DNA of 64,000 nucleotides from assembly GCF_013409995.1 (NCBI RefSeq), contig NZ_JACCBX010000011.1:124001-188000 (forward strand), in the 5' to 3' direction. The translations under genes and the position numbers were made by a program. Positions 43,652-52,875 of this stretch are shown here, piece after piece (positions within the stretch are counted from its first letter, which is position 1; each line of letters opens with the position of its first letter). This DNA is from Neobacillus driksii (GTDB taxonomy: Bacteria > Bacillota > Bacilli > Bacillales > Cytobacillaceae). Under the pieces are notes generated by a model. The model ran no database searches. It was not told where the DNA came from and worked only from the letters and a program-made list of their open reading frames with translations.

Positions 43652-45181
43652 TTATTTCTTTATTTTTTTGTATAGGTCATTGATTTCTTTGATATAGTCG
43701 TCTCCGCCTGTGCTGCGCCATAAATTGATTGCATCTTTAAATCCTGCTTCATCAATTTGTCCTACTATAAATTTAATACGTGCATCGTTGATGATATTGT
43801 CTAACTGCTGTCCTTTTTGCGCGTAAACTTCAGATAACAGGGATTCAGCTGGATTTGGAACAACAATTTTTTCATTATCTAACAGTATTTGTGCCTCTTT
43901 TTCTCTAACAGCTGTTAATTCTGGTTGAATAAATCTACTCTCTGGAATACCCGGCACGAATTGATTTATGTCTGTAAATTCATTGATAAGGGCTTGATCA
44001 TTGTTTGTAAGAAGGTTTAATTTCCCATCCTTCATTTCATAATGGCGGCCTTCTACACCGTTATAGGCCAGTTTTTGTGCTTCTTCCTCATTCAATTTAT
44101 CTATGAATGCTAAAACTTGCTTTAACTCTTTTTCAGTTTTTACACTAGATTTTGGAATAGCTAACAATCCAGAGTAACCTGAGGTAGGAAGAGAACGAAG
44201 ACCTTCTGGACCTTCAACAGCACCAAAGATGTCAATTGGCTCAGTTAATTCAGGATTAGACTTTTTGAAATCTTCATCTGCACGGCGTCCACGGTCAAGT
44301 ACGTCTACAATCACACCAGCTTGGCTATTCATCAATGGATCTCCCCATTTTTGCGGGTCCATTACGGCAAAGTCTTCGTTGATTAATTTTTCATCATATA
44401 ATTTTTTGAAGAATTTTAATGCATCCATATATTCATCTGTCATGAAGTCCGGCTCAAGTTTGCCACCTTTTTCACCCCATTTGTTTGGAGCACCGAACCA
44501 AATTTGCATGATATCAAATGGACCAGTATATTTCGATACAACCATTCCATATGTGTCGTCTTTACCATTTCCATCTGGATCATTTTCAGTAAATCCTTTT
44601 AATACGTTGTAAAATTCATCAATTGTTTTCGGTGTTTCTAAACCGAGATTTTTTAACCAGTCTGCACGAATCGTTACACCTAATCTTCCAAGCGGACGAG
44701 AACGATAAATGCCGTATATTTTTCCATCAATCGCACTATTTTGTAATGTAATTTCATTCGCTTTACTTAAATTTGGATAATCCTTTAAATATGGTCCAAG
44801 CTCCCAGAAGGCACCGTCGCGTACTGCGCTAACAAAACTAGGAATCTTAGAAGGTATCATCATGATTTCTGGCAGGTCACCAGATGCTAAAGTGATATTT
44901 AACTTATCTGTATAGGAACTATTTAAAACCCAATTCATTGTAATGTTTGTGTTGGTGAACTTTTCCAATTCCTTTAAAGCTGGGCTGTCATCAGCTGGTG
45001 GATCTGGTGTATAGGCAGTAGTCATAATTCTGATTTCAGGTGTTGAACTTTTCCCATCTTTACTATCACCGCTTGATTTTTCTGAATCGCTGCACGCAGC
45101 TAAAGAAAATAATAACATTGCTGAAAGAGCTGGAACGGCAACTTTTTTACCAATTAACCTCTTTTTCATTCTTTTTTTCAT
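43652..45181 (-). CDS. LplA/YtcQ-type extracellular solute-binding lipoprotein
   Basis: A 509-residue lipoprotein with lipobox LAAC (C30), Ser/Lys linker and the large oligosaccharide-binding fold (TLASGDLPEIMMIPSK, PYLKDYPNLSKANEITLQNS, IRADWLKNLGLETPKTIDEF, DPDGNGKDDTYG with a possible Ca-binding loop). It heads the second importer operon. GGGGGTAAGAAA precedes ATG, and a cre-like box is about 100 bases upstream. Only about the fold is shared with the 530-residue protein at 17169; the sequences differ strongly, consistent with a different ligand. Confidence 0.92.
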   Translation of the reverse strand: MKKRMKKRLIGKKVAVPALSAMLLFSLAACSDSEKSSGDSKDGKSSTPEIRIMTTAYTPDPPADDSPALKELEKFTNTNITMNWVLNSSYTDKLNITLASGDLPEIMMIPSKIPSFVSAVRDGAFWELGPYLKDYPNLSKANEITLQNSAIDGKIYGIYRSRPLGRLGVTIRADWLKNLGLETPKTIDEFYNVLKGFTENDPDGNGKDDTYGMVVSKYTGPFDIMQIWFGAPNKWGEKGGKLEPDFMTDEYMDALKFFKKLYDEKLINEDFAVMDPQKWGDPLMNSQAGVIVDVLDRGRRADEDFKKSNPELTEPIDIFGAVEGPEGLRSLPTSGYSGLLAIPKSSVKTEKELKQVLAFIDKLNEEEAQKLAYNGVEGRHYEMKDGKLNLLTNNDQALINEFTDINQFVPGIPESRFIQPELTAVREKEAQILLDNEKIVVPNPAESLLSEVYAQKGQQLDNIINDARIKFIVGQIDEAGFKDAINLWRSTGGDDYIKEINDLYKKIKK

Positions 45182-45281
45182 TTTCTTACCCCCAATGTGT
45201 GTTTATAAGTTCAATCTTATTCAGTAGTCCATTGCCTCAAATTGGAAACGGAACACTGAGTCTTGTTCTTCTAAACCAAAT

Positions 45282-45295
45282 GTAAACCGCTTTCA
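45282..45295. promoter_or_regulatory. cre-like site upstream of the second importer operon
   Basis: GTAAACCGCTTTCA (TGAAAGCGGTTTAC on the other strand) matches the CcpA consensus at 12 of 14 positions, about 100 bases upstream of the binding-protein gene. Confidence 0.5.
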
Positions 45296-45351
45296 TTTTT
45301 CTAACAATTACATTTTTTTGACCTAACAAAAACCTTGTTTTTATTATGTTT

Positions 45352-47946
45352 TTAACTATTTAAACACTTTATTGTCGAATTAATACTTTCTTGGAAATCC
45401 TTATTTGGCAAGTAATCACCGATTAGTTCCAATGAAACAATAGTGTTCAAACACCATTGCGAGGTAGTATTGGTTGTAATGCTAGGAATTTCGGTAATTT
45501 CCCTCCATGTGCTTATTTCTTGTATTTTAATTGGCAATACCATTTCACTTATTTCTTCATTTAATAATAAATTCCATGCTATTTCAGCAAGTTTCGCATC
45601 ATTTTTCTTTGCTGCTGCATAAGCCACCATTCCTGAAGCTAACATTGGCAGGCTGAACAATTTATCATGAAGAACCCCATTACTCCTCTTTAATTTTTCT
45701 TCATTACTAAGAACATAAAATTCTCCAAATTCAGCCAACATCTCTACCCATTCTGCGTCACCAAGTATCTGTGCGATTTCCATCCAGGCCTGGGGGCCGC
45801 CAAATGCAATCACCATATGGTACCCTCCTGCATTACCATCACCCATGTGATGGAGAGTGCTAGTTTCTGGATCGTAACCAAATGTCGGCCCAGATAACAA
45901 TCGAAAAGGAAGCTTTTTTAATGTTTCAATACCAGAAACGAGTTTGTCTCTGTATTCACCATTTTCTGTTCGTTCCCACTCTGAGAGCCAATTAGAACAA
46001 AACGCTGCCCAATCTGGACCAACTCTCGCATGACTCTTAAATTGCTCAGTTGTATAGAATTCTCTCATCGGATCCAAGTTTAGTAGAGCCTTATCGGCAT
46101 CTCTGACTTCCGTTAATAAGTCTCTTGTTCTTTCATCTGTGGTTAAAAAGTAATAATATTTATGAAGTCCCGCCATACTAATTCTTGCTTCTTTACAGCC
46201 GCAGCCCCAATGACTGACATTATGCCTGGACCCTAATCCTGCATATTCCCCAAAATGATAGCAATCCACTTCACTAGTATGCCTAGTCATTGCCTCCGCC
46301 ATGGTAAATACATCTTCTCTGCCTGAGCGTAAAAATGTGTACCACAGCCAAATATTCGGAACAAGTTCTGTATTCTGCCAGGCAAATCCTCCTAAATCAT
46401 ATCTCCATTGATGACGGACTGGATCGTATGTATGCATGACATCGCCATAATTCCAAAAACCATACCATCTTCGCTGGTCAATTTCTTTTTTATAAAAGTT
46501 GAATGCTTCATCAAGTTGATCCTCTAGTTTTTCTTTCATAGGAGTACTTCGATCAGGCAAACTCCAAACGCCTAAAGATTTCGTACCGTAATAATATTCA
46601 GGTTCACAAACCAACAATATAGGTGCCTGCCACTCGTCAGCCTTATTAACTAATTGTTGATTTGTCGGAGATTCGGTATAAAAGTGGAAAAAGATTTCGC
46701 TTGTGTTCGCAATCCCCATTGGATCCGCTCTCATTTCATCGAATCCCTCATAGGCGGCGACAACATGTGTTTCTATGTTATAATGGCGTAAATCCATTGC
46801 CTCTGAATCTGGTGACCAGAACCAAACCTTTAGTTTTGCACTTTCCTGACTCAAATTATTTACCTCCAATGATGAAGGAAACTTCTGCCAAAAGTTCTTT
46901 AACCCGATTGCTACACCACTTTCTGTACCACCCACATACATTAAACCTTTTGCTCTCGTACCATGAGTCGACTCTACCCAAGAGAAGTCTTCGTTTGTTC
47001 GTTTCATAATTCGGTAATGATCAGAAGAATCTTGAGAGATTTTGAAATCATTCCAAATAGCATTTTGTTGTGCATGCTCGAGAATGTTAGCATGTTGTTG
47101 TTCGTTAAAGGTAATTACTTCTCCGTTAATCTGTTTTTCATATAATTCTCCTGCATTCCGGTGCCTTCTTGTCAGCAATAGCTGTGCCGGCTCAGAATAG
47201 ATCCCTGTATCCCCTGTGAATCGCACATTTCGATTGAATGATTCCCCCAATAACGGAACCGTAAGTTCAAGACCTACACCTTTAATAAAGTCTTCATTTG
47301 GATTTCCATCATAAAGGAGTGTATGGACGGCACGAATAGATGCAGTATCACAGTAAAAATAAAGCCGTAAAACAAACGGCAGCAACTGTTCTTCTCCGTA
47401 TACATTTTGATGATTACCCTCAATTTTAATAACAGTTCTTAGTAACCCTTTTTGTTCAATTTGAACAGCATGAATCTCACTTTGCAGTGGTTCTTCCCGG
47501 GTAATTTTTATTCCATTTTCTTTACTACGGACTTCTCTTAATGCTATTAATCTACCATTTTCACTGATTGTTTTTGTCCCTATTCTTACGTTATTGATAA
47601 TAGTGCTGCCTTGTTTGTTTATGGTCACGCTAATTTCACCAGTATCAATTTCAATAGTTTTATCTGTTTCGTTAGCCATTAACGTGCTGCTGCTTTCCTG
47701 CTTCTCGTTATTGATACTAAGTTCATAGCTATCACTTTTTTCTTCCAAAACCGCAGCATGTCCAGTCCACTTAACACTTCCATCAGGCCAATAGGCCATT
47801 GGCCAGTTTTGTATAGGAATCTCTAGCCCGCTGCTATCCTGTAGAGTAAGCAAGTGGTTTCGATCAAGTTCTCCCTTTTTCCATGGAACGCCCCATGAAA
47901 CCCCCGCTTTTTCAGATGGCCTTTTGTTTAACCATTTTAATTTCAT
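45352..47946 (-). CDS. yetA: YetA/PcRGLX-like exo-rhamnogalacturonan lyase family protein (PL26-like)
   Basis: An 864-residue cytoplasmic protein. N-terminal RIFT-barrel-like region (1-90) with GVSWGVPWKKGEL and PMAYWPDGSVKWTGH, central beta-sandwich (about 100-400), and a C-terminal alpha/alpha toroid (about 430-860, with GSRHNVSHWGCGCKEARIS and GDGNAGGYHMVIAFGGP). This is the layout of B. subtilis YetA and of the Penicillium exo-RG lyase that founds PL26. It would release unsaturated disaccharide units from imported RG-I oligomers. In B. subtilis yetA also adjoins lplABC, as here. It follows the OGL-like gene by 11 bases and is likely co-transcribed with it. Confidence 0.83.
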   Translation of the reverse strand: MKLKWLNKRPSEKAGVSWGVPWKKGELDRNHLLTLQDSSGLEIPIQNWPMAYWPDGSVKWTGHAAVLEEKSDSYELSINNEKQESSSTLMANETDKTIEIDTGEISVTINKQGSTIINNVRIGTKTISENGRLIALREVRSKENGIKITREEPLQSEIHAVQIEQKGLLRTVIKIEGNHQNVYGEEQLLPFVLRLYFYCDTASIRAVHTLLYDGNPNEDFIKGVGLELTVPLLGESFNRNVRFTGDTGIYSEPAQLLLTRRHRNAGELYEKQINGEVITFNEQQHANILEHAQQNAIWNDFKISQDSSDHYRIMKRTNEDFSWVESTHGTRAKGLMYVGGTESGVAIGLKNFWQKFPSSLEVNNLSQESAKLKVWFWSPDSEAMDLRHYNIETHVVAAYEGFDEMRADPMGIANTSEIFFHFYTESPTNQQLVNKADEWQAPILLVCEPEYYYGTKSLGVWSLPDRSTPMKEKLEDQLDEAFNFYKKEIDQRRWYGFWNYGDVMHTYDPVRHQWRYDLGGFAWQNTELVPNIWLWYTFLRSGREDVFTMAEAMTRHTSEVDCYHFGEYAGLGSRHNVSHWGCGCKEARISMAGLHKYYYFLTTDERTRDLLTEVRDADKALLNLDPMREFYTTEQFKSHARVGPDWAAFCSNWLSEWERTENGEYRDKLVSGIETLKKLPFRLLSGPTFGYDPETSTLHHMGDGNAGGYHMVIAFGGPQAWMEIAQILGDAEWVEMLAEFGEFYVLSNEEKLKRSNGVLHDKLFSLPMLASGMVAYAAAKKNDAKLAEIAWNLLLNEEISEMVLPIKIQEISTWREITEIPSITTNTTSQWCLNTIVSLELIGDYLPNKDFQESINSTIKCLNS

Positions 47947-47957
47947 ATCTTATCCTC

Positions 47958-49154
47958 CTATTCTTTCAATAACTTTCCATCTATTAGTTGTGGCAGACTT
48001 TCAAATTCAGGAACGTCGACCAAGTATATGTTTCCGTATCCATTACGATCGGAGGTGAACAACACTTGATTACCGTCATGGCTCAAACGTGGATGTACAT
48101 GGAGCTGTTGTACCTGGAAACTTCCTCGGTGCTTACATAAAATCCGCGGCCCATCGATTCCATCGCATGTTTTCTTCCACAAGAAAATACAATCCTGATA
48201 CCTCTCACCATGGTAGGCGCTAGACTGCTGTCCGTCCCCCACAATTAACTCTGAATCATTCGAGTGAATGTGCATATTTTGATAGGGAAATTCAAACTCC
48301 TGCGTCTCGGAATTATCAAATTTTGTGTAACCGAGAAATTTACCATCTTTCCGATCTAGTGATTCAGTAAATCCGTGATAGCCAATATGAAGACCATCAC
48401 GATGCCAATATTCGTGACCGGCAAACTGGTTTGGTTCTCCTTCTCGTATCTTCCAAACCTCCCCAGTGTCGATATTCATTGCCCAAATTCGATGATCCAC
48501 CTTTTCCCACGGACCTTCATGGCAGAATGTAATCAGATGAGGCTGTGTTGGTGATGCATTCACATGGCCAATCCAGCGTTTTTCTTCATGAATCACATTA
48601 GTTTCCCCTGTCTCAAAGGTTAGCAGACAAATCTGGCAATGCGGCCGTGCTGCTTCCGTTTCCTCAAAGCCTACATACCCACCCGAAAGATTACTTTGAA
48701 TAGTTTTAGATAAATCCTCTGAAAGGCCAAAGCATAAATGCTTTCCATCTGCCGTACAACTAAGATTGCTAAAGTTATAACCTTCTGGCAGATTGAAAAT
48801 AATTCTTTCTTCCAGAGTATCTAGATTAATAGCTGTAATACTATTTGCTAATGTAAAGTAAGCTTCGTTTTTAGCGGGATTAATATAGGTTCCTTGAATT
48901 CCCTTAGGCGTTTTTGGGTCAAGATCTGTTAGTTGTGTTAATTCGCCATTTGTTAGATCCAAACTATAGAGATTTGAAGCATTGTCCCGATCTGAACAAA
49001 TTAATAATTTTGTTCCATTGTCATACCATCCATCATTTGTAAAATACAAATGAAAGCTATGTGCGAGATACTCGGTTAATTGTGTAATCCTTGCACCTGA
49101 AATTGGATCAGTAAATTCATTAAACTCAGCTGGCCATTTTTTCCCTTTTCCCAT
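47958..49154 (-). CDS. Oligogalacturonate lyase-like protein (PL22 family)
   Basis: A 398-residue seven-bladed beta-propeller without signal peptide. Blade motifs include FTNDGWYDNGTKLLICSDRD, TADGKHLCFGLS and LSHDGNQVLFTSDRNGYGNI. The metal-site region shows GHEYWHRDGLHIGYHG, NMHIHSND and QVQQLHVHP (Gln and two His), as expected for the Mn-binding site of PL22. Classical members split unsaturated digalacturonate; some PL22-like proteins in RG-I loci may act on rhamnose-linked disaccharides. It lies between YetA-like and a terminator, with GAGGAG before ATG. No other homogalacturonan enzyme is near, which favours an RG-I role. Confidence 0.85.
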   Translation of the reverse strand: MGKGKKWPAEFNEFTDPISGARITQLTEYLAHSFHLYFTNDGWYDNGTKLLICSDRDNASNLYSLDLTNGELTQLTDLDPKTPKGIQGTYINPAKNEAYFTLANSITAINLDTLEERIIFNLPEGYNFSNLSCTADGKHLCFGLSEDLSKTIQSNLSGGYVGFEETEAARPHCQICLLTFETGETNVIHEEKRWIGHVNASPTQPHLITFCHEGPWEKVDHRIWAMNIDTGEVWKIREGEPNQFAGHEYWHRDGLHIGYHGFTESLDRKDGKFLGYTKFDNSETQEFEFPYQNMHIHSNDSELIVGDGQQSSAYHGERYQDCIFLWKKTCDGIDGPRILCKHRGSFQVQQLHVHPRLSHDGNQVLFTSDRNGYGNIYLVDVPEFESLPQLIDGKLLKE

Positions 49155-49275
49155 CTACTACTCCTCATTTCTATTAAATAATGATTTATCTATTACCTAC
49201 CTTAAATTCGTTCTTTATTTCCATCAATAATACATTTTTGCTTACAGCCTTTTTCAACAATTGAATTATTCTATA

Positions 49276-49311
49276 AAAAAAGACCATCACCTGAACTTAC
49301 AGATGATGGCC
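49276..49311 (-). terminator. Terminator after the rhamnose mutarotase gene
   Basis: GACCATCACCTG pairs with CAGATGATGGCC (with mismatches), then seven T residues on the minus strand. It ends the YesZ-RhaM transcript. Confidence 0.8.
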
Positions 49312-49348
49312 ATTATTCACGTCTAGTTCATAGACTATATACCTTTTC

Positions 49349-49663
49349 CTACTCCAAATAAAATACTTGCTTTAATTCTGTTGAAACGGGGCTGTTATCC
49401 TCATTTGTTTCCATGATATCCTTCATATAGGCCCACCATTTCTGACAAATTTCTGTCTGCGACATCGCATTCCACTTTTCTTCACTCTCAATCTCTACAT
49501 AGGCAAATAAGTTATTTGTCTTAGAATCTAAGAAAATCGAATAATGATGTGCGCCATGGTTCTTTAATTCAACTTCCATTTCCGGCCATAATTCATCATG
49601 GCGTTTTTTATATTCATCATGACAGCCTTCAAACACTTTCATTACAGATGCCTTTCGAATCAT
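49349..49663 (-). CDS. rhaM: L-rhamnose mutarotase
   Basis: A 104-residue dimeric ferredoxin-like enzyme that interconverts alpha and beta L-rhamnose. Catalytic Y18 and H22 sit in DEYKKRHDELWPEM, as in E. coli RhaM, and the C-terminal KWWAYMKDIM block is conserved. It starts 22 bases after the YesZ-like stop with GGGAGGAAA. Rhamnose released from RG-I by the surrounding hydrolases is the expected substrate. The rest of the rhamnose pathway (isomerase, kinase, aldolase) is not in the window. Confidence 0.95.
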   Translation of the reverse strand: MIRKASVMKVFEGCHDEYKKRHDELWPEMEVELKNHGAHHYSIFLDSKTNNLFAYVEIESEEKWNAMSQTEICQKWWAYMKDIMETNEDNSPVSTELKQVFYLE

Positions 49664-49684
49664 ATCTATTTCCTCCCATTACCA

Positions 49685-51676
49685 TTACATTTGTTTGAAT
49701 TGAATTATTCTATATTCAAATTTACCAATCTCAAGCTTGCCTGCTTCAATAACCGTATTACTCTGTAGATCTACTCCTTGCTGTGGAAGAGTAACACTTC
49801 CGCCATTTCCGTCCATATTGATGACGAACCAAACGGTAAAGTCTTCTCCCTGACGCGGTGCAACAATCGTCCCTTGGGTTACATCACTTCTTAATGTAAC
49901 ATTGGCTTCCTCAGAATAGTAATGGACTAGTTTTTGCAGCAGCAAATCACCGCTCTCACCGATTGGCATAGACCCAAGCATTACAATTTTTCCTCCACCA
50001 AGCTTATGCTCTGTTATAAATGATTTCCCTTTAGCAAGACCCTCTTCTATCACACCTACAGAAGTATCGGAATTCGCCTCAAATACTGAACTCCACATTC
50101 CTAATGGTGCAGAGATATCAAATGCACGTCCTACAGTTCCGGAATCATCCATAGGGAATGTATATAGGACTTCAACACCTGCTGTTTTTTCAAGTTCTCC
50201 TAATGCACAGTCGGTATGGACGGTATGATTTTCTGTTCGTCCCCCTGTTAGTGGACCAACAATCCAAATTCCGCCCTTTTCAACAAACTCCCGCGCCCTG
50301 GCAATATATTCTGATGATAAATAGTGGATAAATGGCGTAAATAATACCTTATAGCCCTCTAGGTCTGCACCTTCAGGAATCACATCACGATGGATACCCA
50401 TGTTTAAAATCCGTTTGTAAAAATCAGTTACCAAACTGCGATGATTTAAATTACGATGTGATTCTGTTTTTAAGAATGCTTTTCCACGATCAGAGTACGT
50501 GATGGCCACTTCTGCCTGACTCGGTGATGTCGATAAAATGATTGGTTCAATTTCATTTTTCAAATCTGCCACTTCTAACACACTTTCATAGCCAACAGTT
50601 GGTTTCCCCCAAGCACTCAAAACGCTGCCATGCGGCTGTTCACATCCGGCACGCTGCTGCCTCCAGAGCCAATAACAAAAAGCTTCCGCTCCTAATGCGT
50701 ATGCCGCTGCTGCCTCAACCTTTAAATAACCATTAGGATGTGGTGCTGCATAGCTTGCCAGCGATGCAGCATAGGATGGACTTGTTTCCATTACCCAGAA
50801 ACCTCTGTCCTTTTTAAAGTTTCTCCACAAATCACTGTTGATTAAGTAAGCTGGGAAATTTTCAATGGTTGCATATGTATCAAATGAAGCAAAATCAAGG
50901 TTTTTAAAGATTCTTTCGTTATCTACACTGAAAAAAACAGAGCTATTATGCGTAATGGGTGCACTTGAATATTTTCTGATGATCTCAGCCTGTCCATCAG
51001 AAAACTCTGCAATTTTCTCCATTGAAAATAATTGGTACATGGTATGCAGCGATGAATTGTGTAAAAATGGTGCTGGTCCTGGCTGTGGTACCTGATCAAA
51101 GCTATGATAATATTCGCTCCAAATTTTTGTTCCCCATGCTTCATTTAGATTTTCTACTGTCTCATAGCGCTCCTTTAACCAAAGATGCCATAGTCCTTTA
51201 CAGGTATTACACATACATTCACTAACATGACATTTGAATTCATTATCAAGCTGCCACCCAATTACACCGGGTAAACTTCCTACTGCTTTTGCAATATTTT
51301 CTGTAATCAGTGCTGCTCTTCCCCTAAAATAAGGATGGTTCGTACAGGCATGCTGCCTTGAACCATGCCCCATTACTTTCCCATCACTATCCACATACAT
51401 CCGCTCGGGATGACCGTGGGAGTACCAGATAGGTGGTGTAGGGGTTGGTGTACACATAACGGTTTCGATACCATTTTCATAAAGCTTGTTAATAATATTC
51501 TTAAAAAAGCTGAGATCAAATTTGCCTTCTTCAGGCTCCATGGATGCCCAGGCAAATTCACCGATTCTGACGACATTGATACCAGTCTTTTTCATTTCTA
51601 TTATATCTTCTTCTATTACTCTTTCATCCCATAGCTCCGGGTAATATGCCGCACCATGATATAATTTTTTGCCCAT
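49685..51676 (-). CDS. yesZ: GH42 beta-galactosidase, YesZ type
   Basis: A 663-residue cytoplasmic enzyme, the same size as B. subtilis YesZ. The barrel (about 8-390) holds the acid/base E146 (GWQLDNEF) and nucleophile E297 (WVMETSPS). A zinc-type cluster is seen at C111, C154, C156 and C159. The trimerisation domain with EKGGIWIVGPLTGGRTENH follows and a C-terminal beta domain ends it. It removes galactose from imported galactan or RG-I side chains. ATG at 51676 has GAGGTGA; the frame from 51736 has no better site. Same transcript as the GDSL esterase upstream (14 bases) and RhaM. Confidence 0.95.
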   Translation of the reverse strand: MGKKLYHGAAYYPELWDERVIEEDIIEMKKTGINVVRIGEFAWASMEPEEGKFDLSFFKNIINKLYENGIETVMCTPTPTPPIWYSHGHPERMYVDSDGKVMGHGSRQHACTNHPYFRGRAALITENIAKAVGSLPGVIGWQLDNEFKCHVSECMCNTCKGLWHLWLKERYETVENLNEAWGTKIWSEYYHSFDQVPQPGPAPFLHNSSLHTMYQLFSMEKIAEFSDGQAEIIRKYSSAPITHNSSVFFSVDNERIFKNLDFASFDTYATIENFPAYLINSDLWRNFKKDRGFWVMETSPSYAASLASYAAPHPNGYLKVEAAAAYALGAEAFCYWLWRQQRAGCEQPHGSVLSAWGKPTVGYESVLEVADLKNEIEPIILSTSPSQAEVAITYSDRGKAFLKTESHRNLNHRSLVTDFYKRILNMGIHRDVIPEGADLEGYKVLFTPFIHYLSSEYIARAREFVEKGGIWIVGPLTGGRTENHTVHTDCALGELEKTAGVEVLYTFPMDDSGTVGRAFDISAPLGMWSSVFEANSDTSVGVIEEGLAKGKSFITEHKLGGGKIVMLGSMPIGESGDLLLQKLVHYYSEEANVTLRSDVTQGTIVAPRQGEDFTVWFVINMDGNGGSVTLPQQGVDLQSNTVIEAGKLEIGKFEYRIIQFKQM

Positions 51677-51689
51677 GCTACTTTCACCT

Positions 51690-52379
51690 CTAATTGTTTG
51701 ATTGTCTATTAAACGATCCCTTAATAAACGGGACAATGGGTAATTGTAATTCTTTTATTCCTTCTATTACTAGCTTTCCGATTTCCCTTGCTCCGTGTTC
51801 GCAAAAGTGCGTATTATCCTCTATCCCATCTGGGTAATTTGGATGTTCATTTGCTTCAAACATAGTAAACAATTGTTTTGAACCCTCCGGACCCAATGAT
51901 TGATAAAGCTTTTCTGTTTTTTCCCAAAGATTAATTAGCTGGACGTCCATTCTCTCAGCAAGCTGTATCATAGCGCTTGGATAGTCTCCAAGTGTATTGA
52001 CTAACCGACCCTCTTCATCAAAATTTCTCCGGTGAACAGAAGTAACTAAAATGGGGGTAGCCCCTTTCTTCCTCGCCCCATTAACATATTCCGTCAAATT
52101 TGCCTGATAGGTTGTATAGGGCTGGGTGCCAAAAGACTTTTGATCGTTATGGCCAAATTGGATAAACAGATAATCGTTAGGTTGAATAAATGCAAGGATG
52201 GTATCTAAATATCCTTGTTCCATAAAGGTATTGGTACTTGCTCCACCTTTTGCAAAGTTGTGAACCTTAACTTCTTCGGTAAAAAAAGATTGAAACATTT
52301 GCCCCCAGCCTGCCATCGGTGCCTCATACCGCGGACAGCTTGCCACAGTAGAGTCACCTGCTAAGAAGATATTAATCAA
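51690..52379 (-). CDS. Cytoplasmic GDSL rhamnogalacturonan acetylesterase, YesT/YesY type
   Basis: A 229-residue SGNH hydrolase without signal peptide: AGDST with S10, FAKGGAST, FGHND with N78, and IEDNTHF with D188 and H191. This is the core length of YesT/YesY, which deacetylate RG-I oligosaccharides in the cytoplasm. The start is TTG with GGGAGTG 10 bases upstream, directly behind the decayed lyase remnant, so its original promoter may lie further up. First intact gene of the YesZ-RhaM transcript. Confidence 0.9.
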   Translation of the reverse strand: MINIFLAGDSTVASCPRYEAPMAGWGQMFQSFFTEEVKVHNFAKGGASTNTFMEQGYLDTILAFIQPNDYLFIQFGHNDQKSFGTQPYTTYQANLTEYVNGARKKGATPILVTSVHRRNFDEEGRLVNTLGDYPSAMIQLAERMDVQLINLWEKTEKLYQSLGPEGSKQLFTMFEANEHPNYPDGIEDNTHFCEHGAREIGKLVIEGIKELQLPIVPFIKGSFNRQSNN

Positions 52380-52394
52380 TGATTATACACTCCC

Positions 52395-52730
52395 TTATAA
52401 ATATAGTTTATTAGGTTGGTTTTGATTTTCTTGGTCAAGTTCTTGTTTCACTTCATAGATTTTCGGTGTCGGCGGTTTTTCCATGTTATGTCCAAGGAAG
52501 AAACCAGGATGCGGCGGCTGATTATACGCAACATTCTGCCAGACAATACCTAATCTGTAAGTAGGGTCAGCATAAGTGTATAAATACGATGATCGGTTAT
52601 ATCCGTCGTAGTATAGATCCTTAGTGCTGTACTATCATCTTGTCCGCCAAATCACTTCTTCCCGCCAATCGCCAAAAATATCAGCCTGTAGGCATGGATT
52701 CCCTTTTGTGCCGTTATTGGACCTAGTTGT
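52395..52730 (-). pseudogene. 3' remnant of a YesW/YesX-type PL11 rhamnogalacturonan lyase
   Basis: Three-frame reading on the minus strand recovers the C-terminal 110 residues of a PL11 lyase: TRSNNGTKGNPCLQADIFGD, then a frameshift after REEVIWRT, DDSTALRIYTTTDITDHRIY, a second shift after YTLM, then DPTYRLGIVWQNVAYNQPP and the ending PPTPKIYEVK. The same motifs occur in the intact lyase at 60861 (TNNGTKGNP, GDWREELLVRT, HKLYTLMHD, AYNQPS). The 5' four fifths are missing. It ends with TAA at 52395, 16 bases before the esterase start. It resembles YesX-type cytoplasmic lyases in having no C-terminal extension. Confidence 0.88.
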
Positions 52731-52740
52731 ACAATCCCTC

Positions 52741-52826
52741 CTAAAGTGTAACTGTAACAGTAGGGTAATGTACCCTGTAATTTTCAGCAATCGTCATTTT
52801 TTGATTCTATTGTTCTTACACTTTAG
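52741..52826. repeat. 86-base element bounded by an 11-base inverted repeat at the pseudogene break
   Basis: CTAAAGTGTAA (52741-52751) and TTACACTTTAG (52816-52826) are perfect inverted repeats. The element lies 10 bases from the point where lyase homology stops. No clear target duplication or coding content is seen. It could be an insertion-sequence scar or a MITE-like remnant; I do not recognise the ends. The rest of 52731-52875 shows nothing else. Confidence 0.45.
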
Positions 52827-52875
52827 ACATTCTTGTAAGGTTGCACTTTTTTGTATAAATAGCGACCATCCCCTA

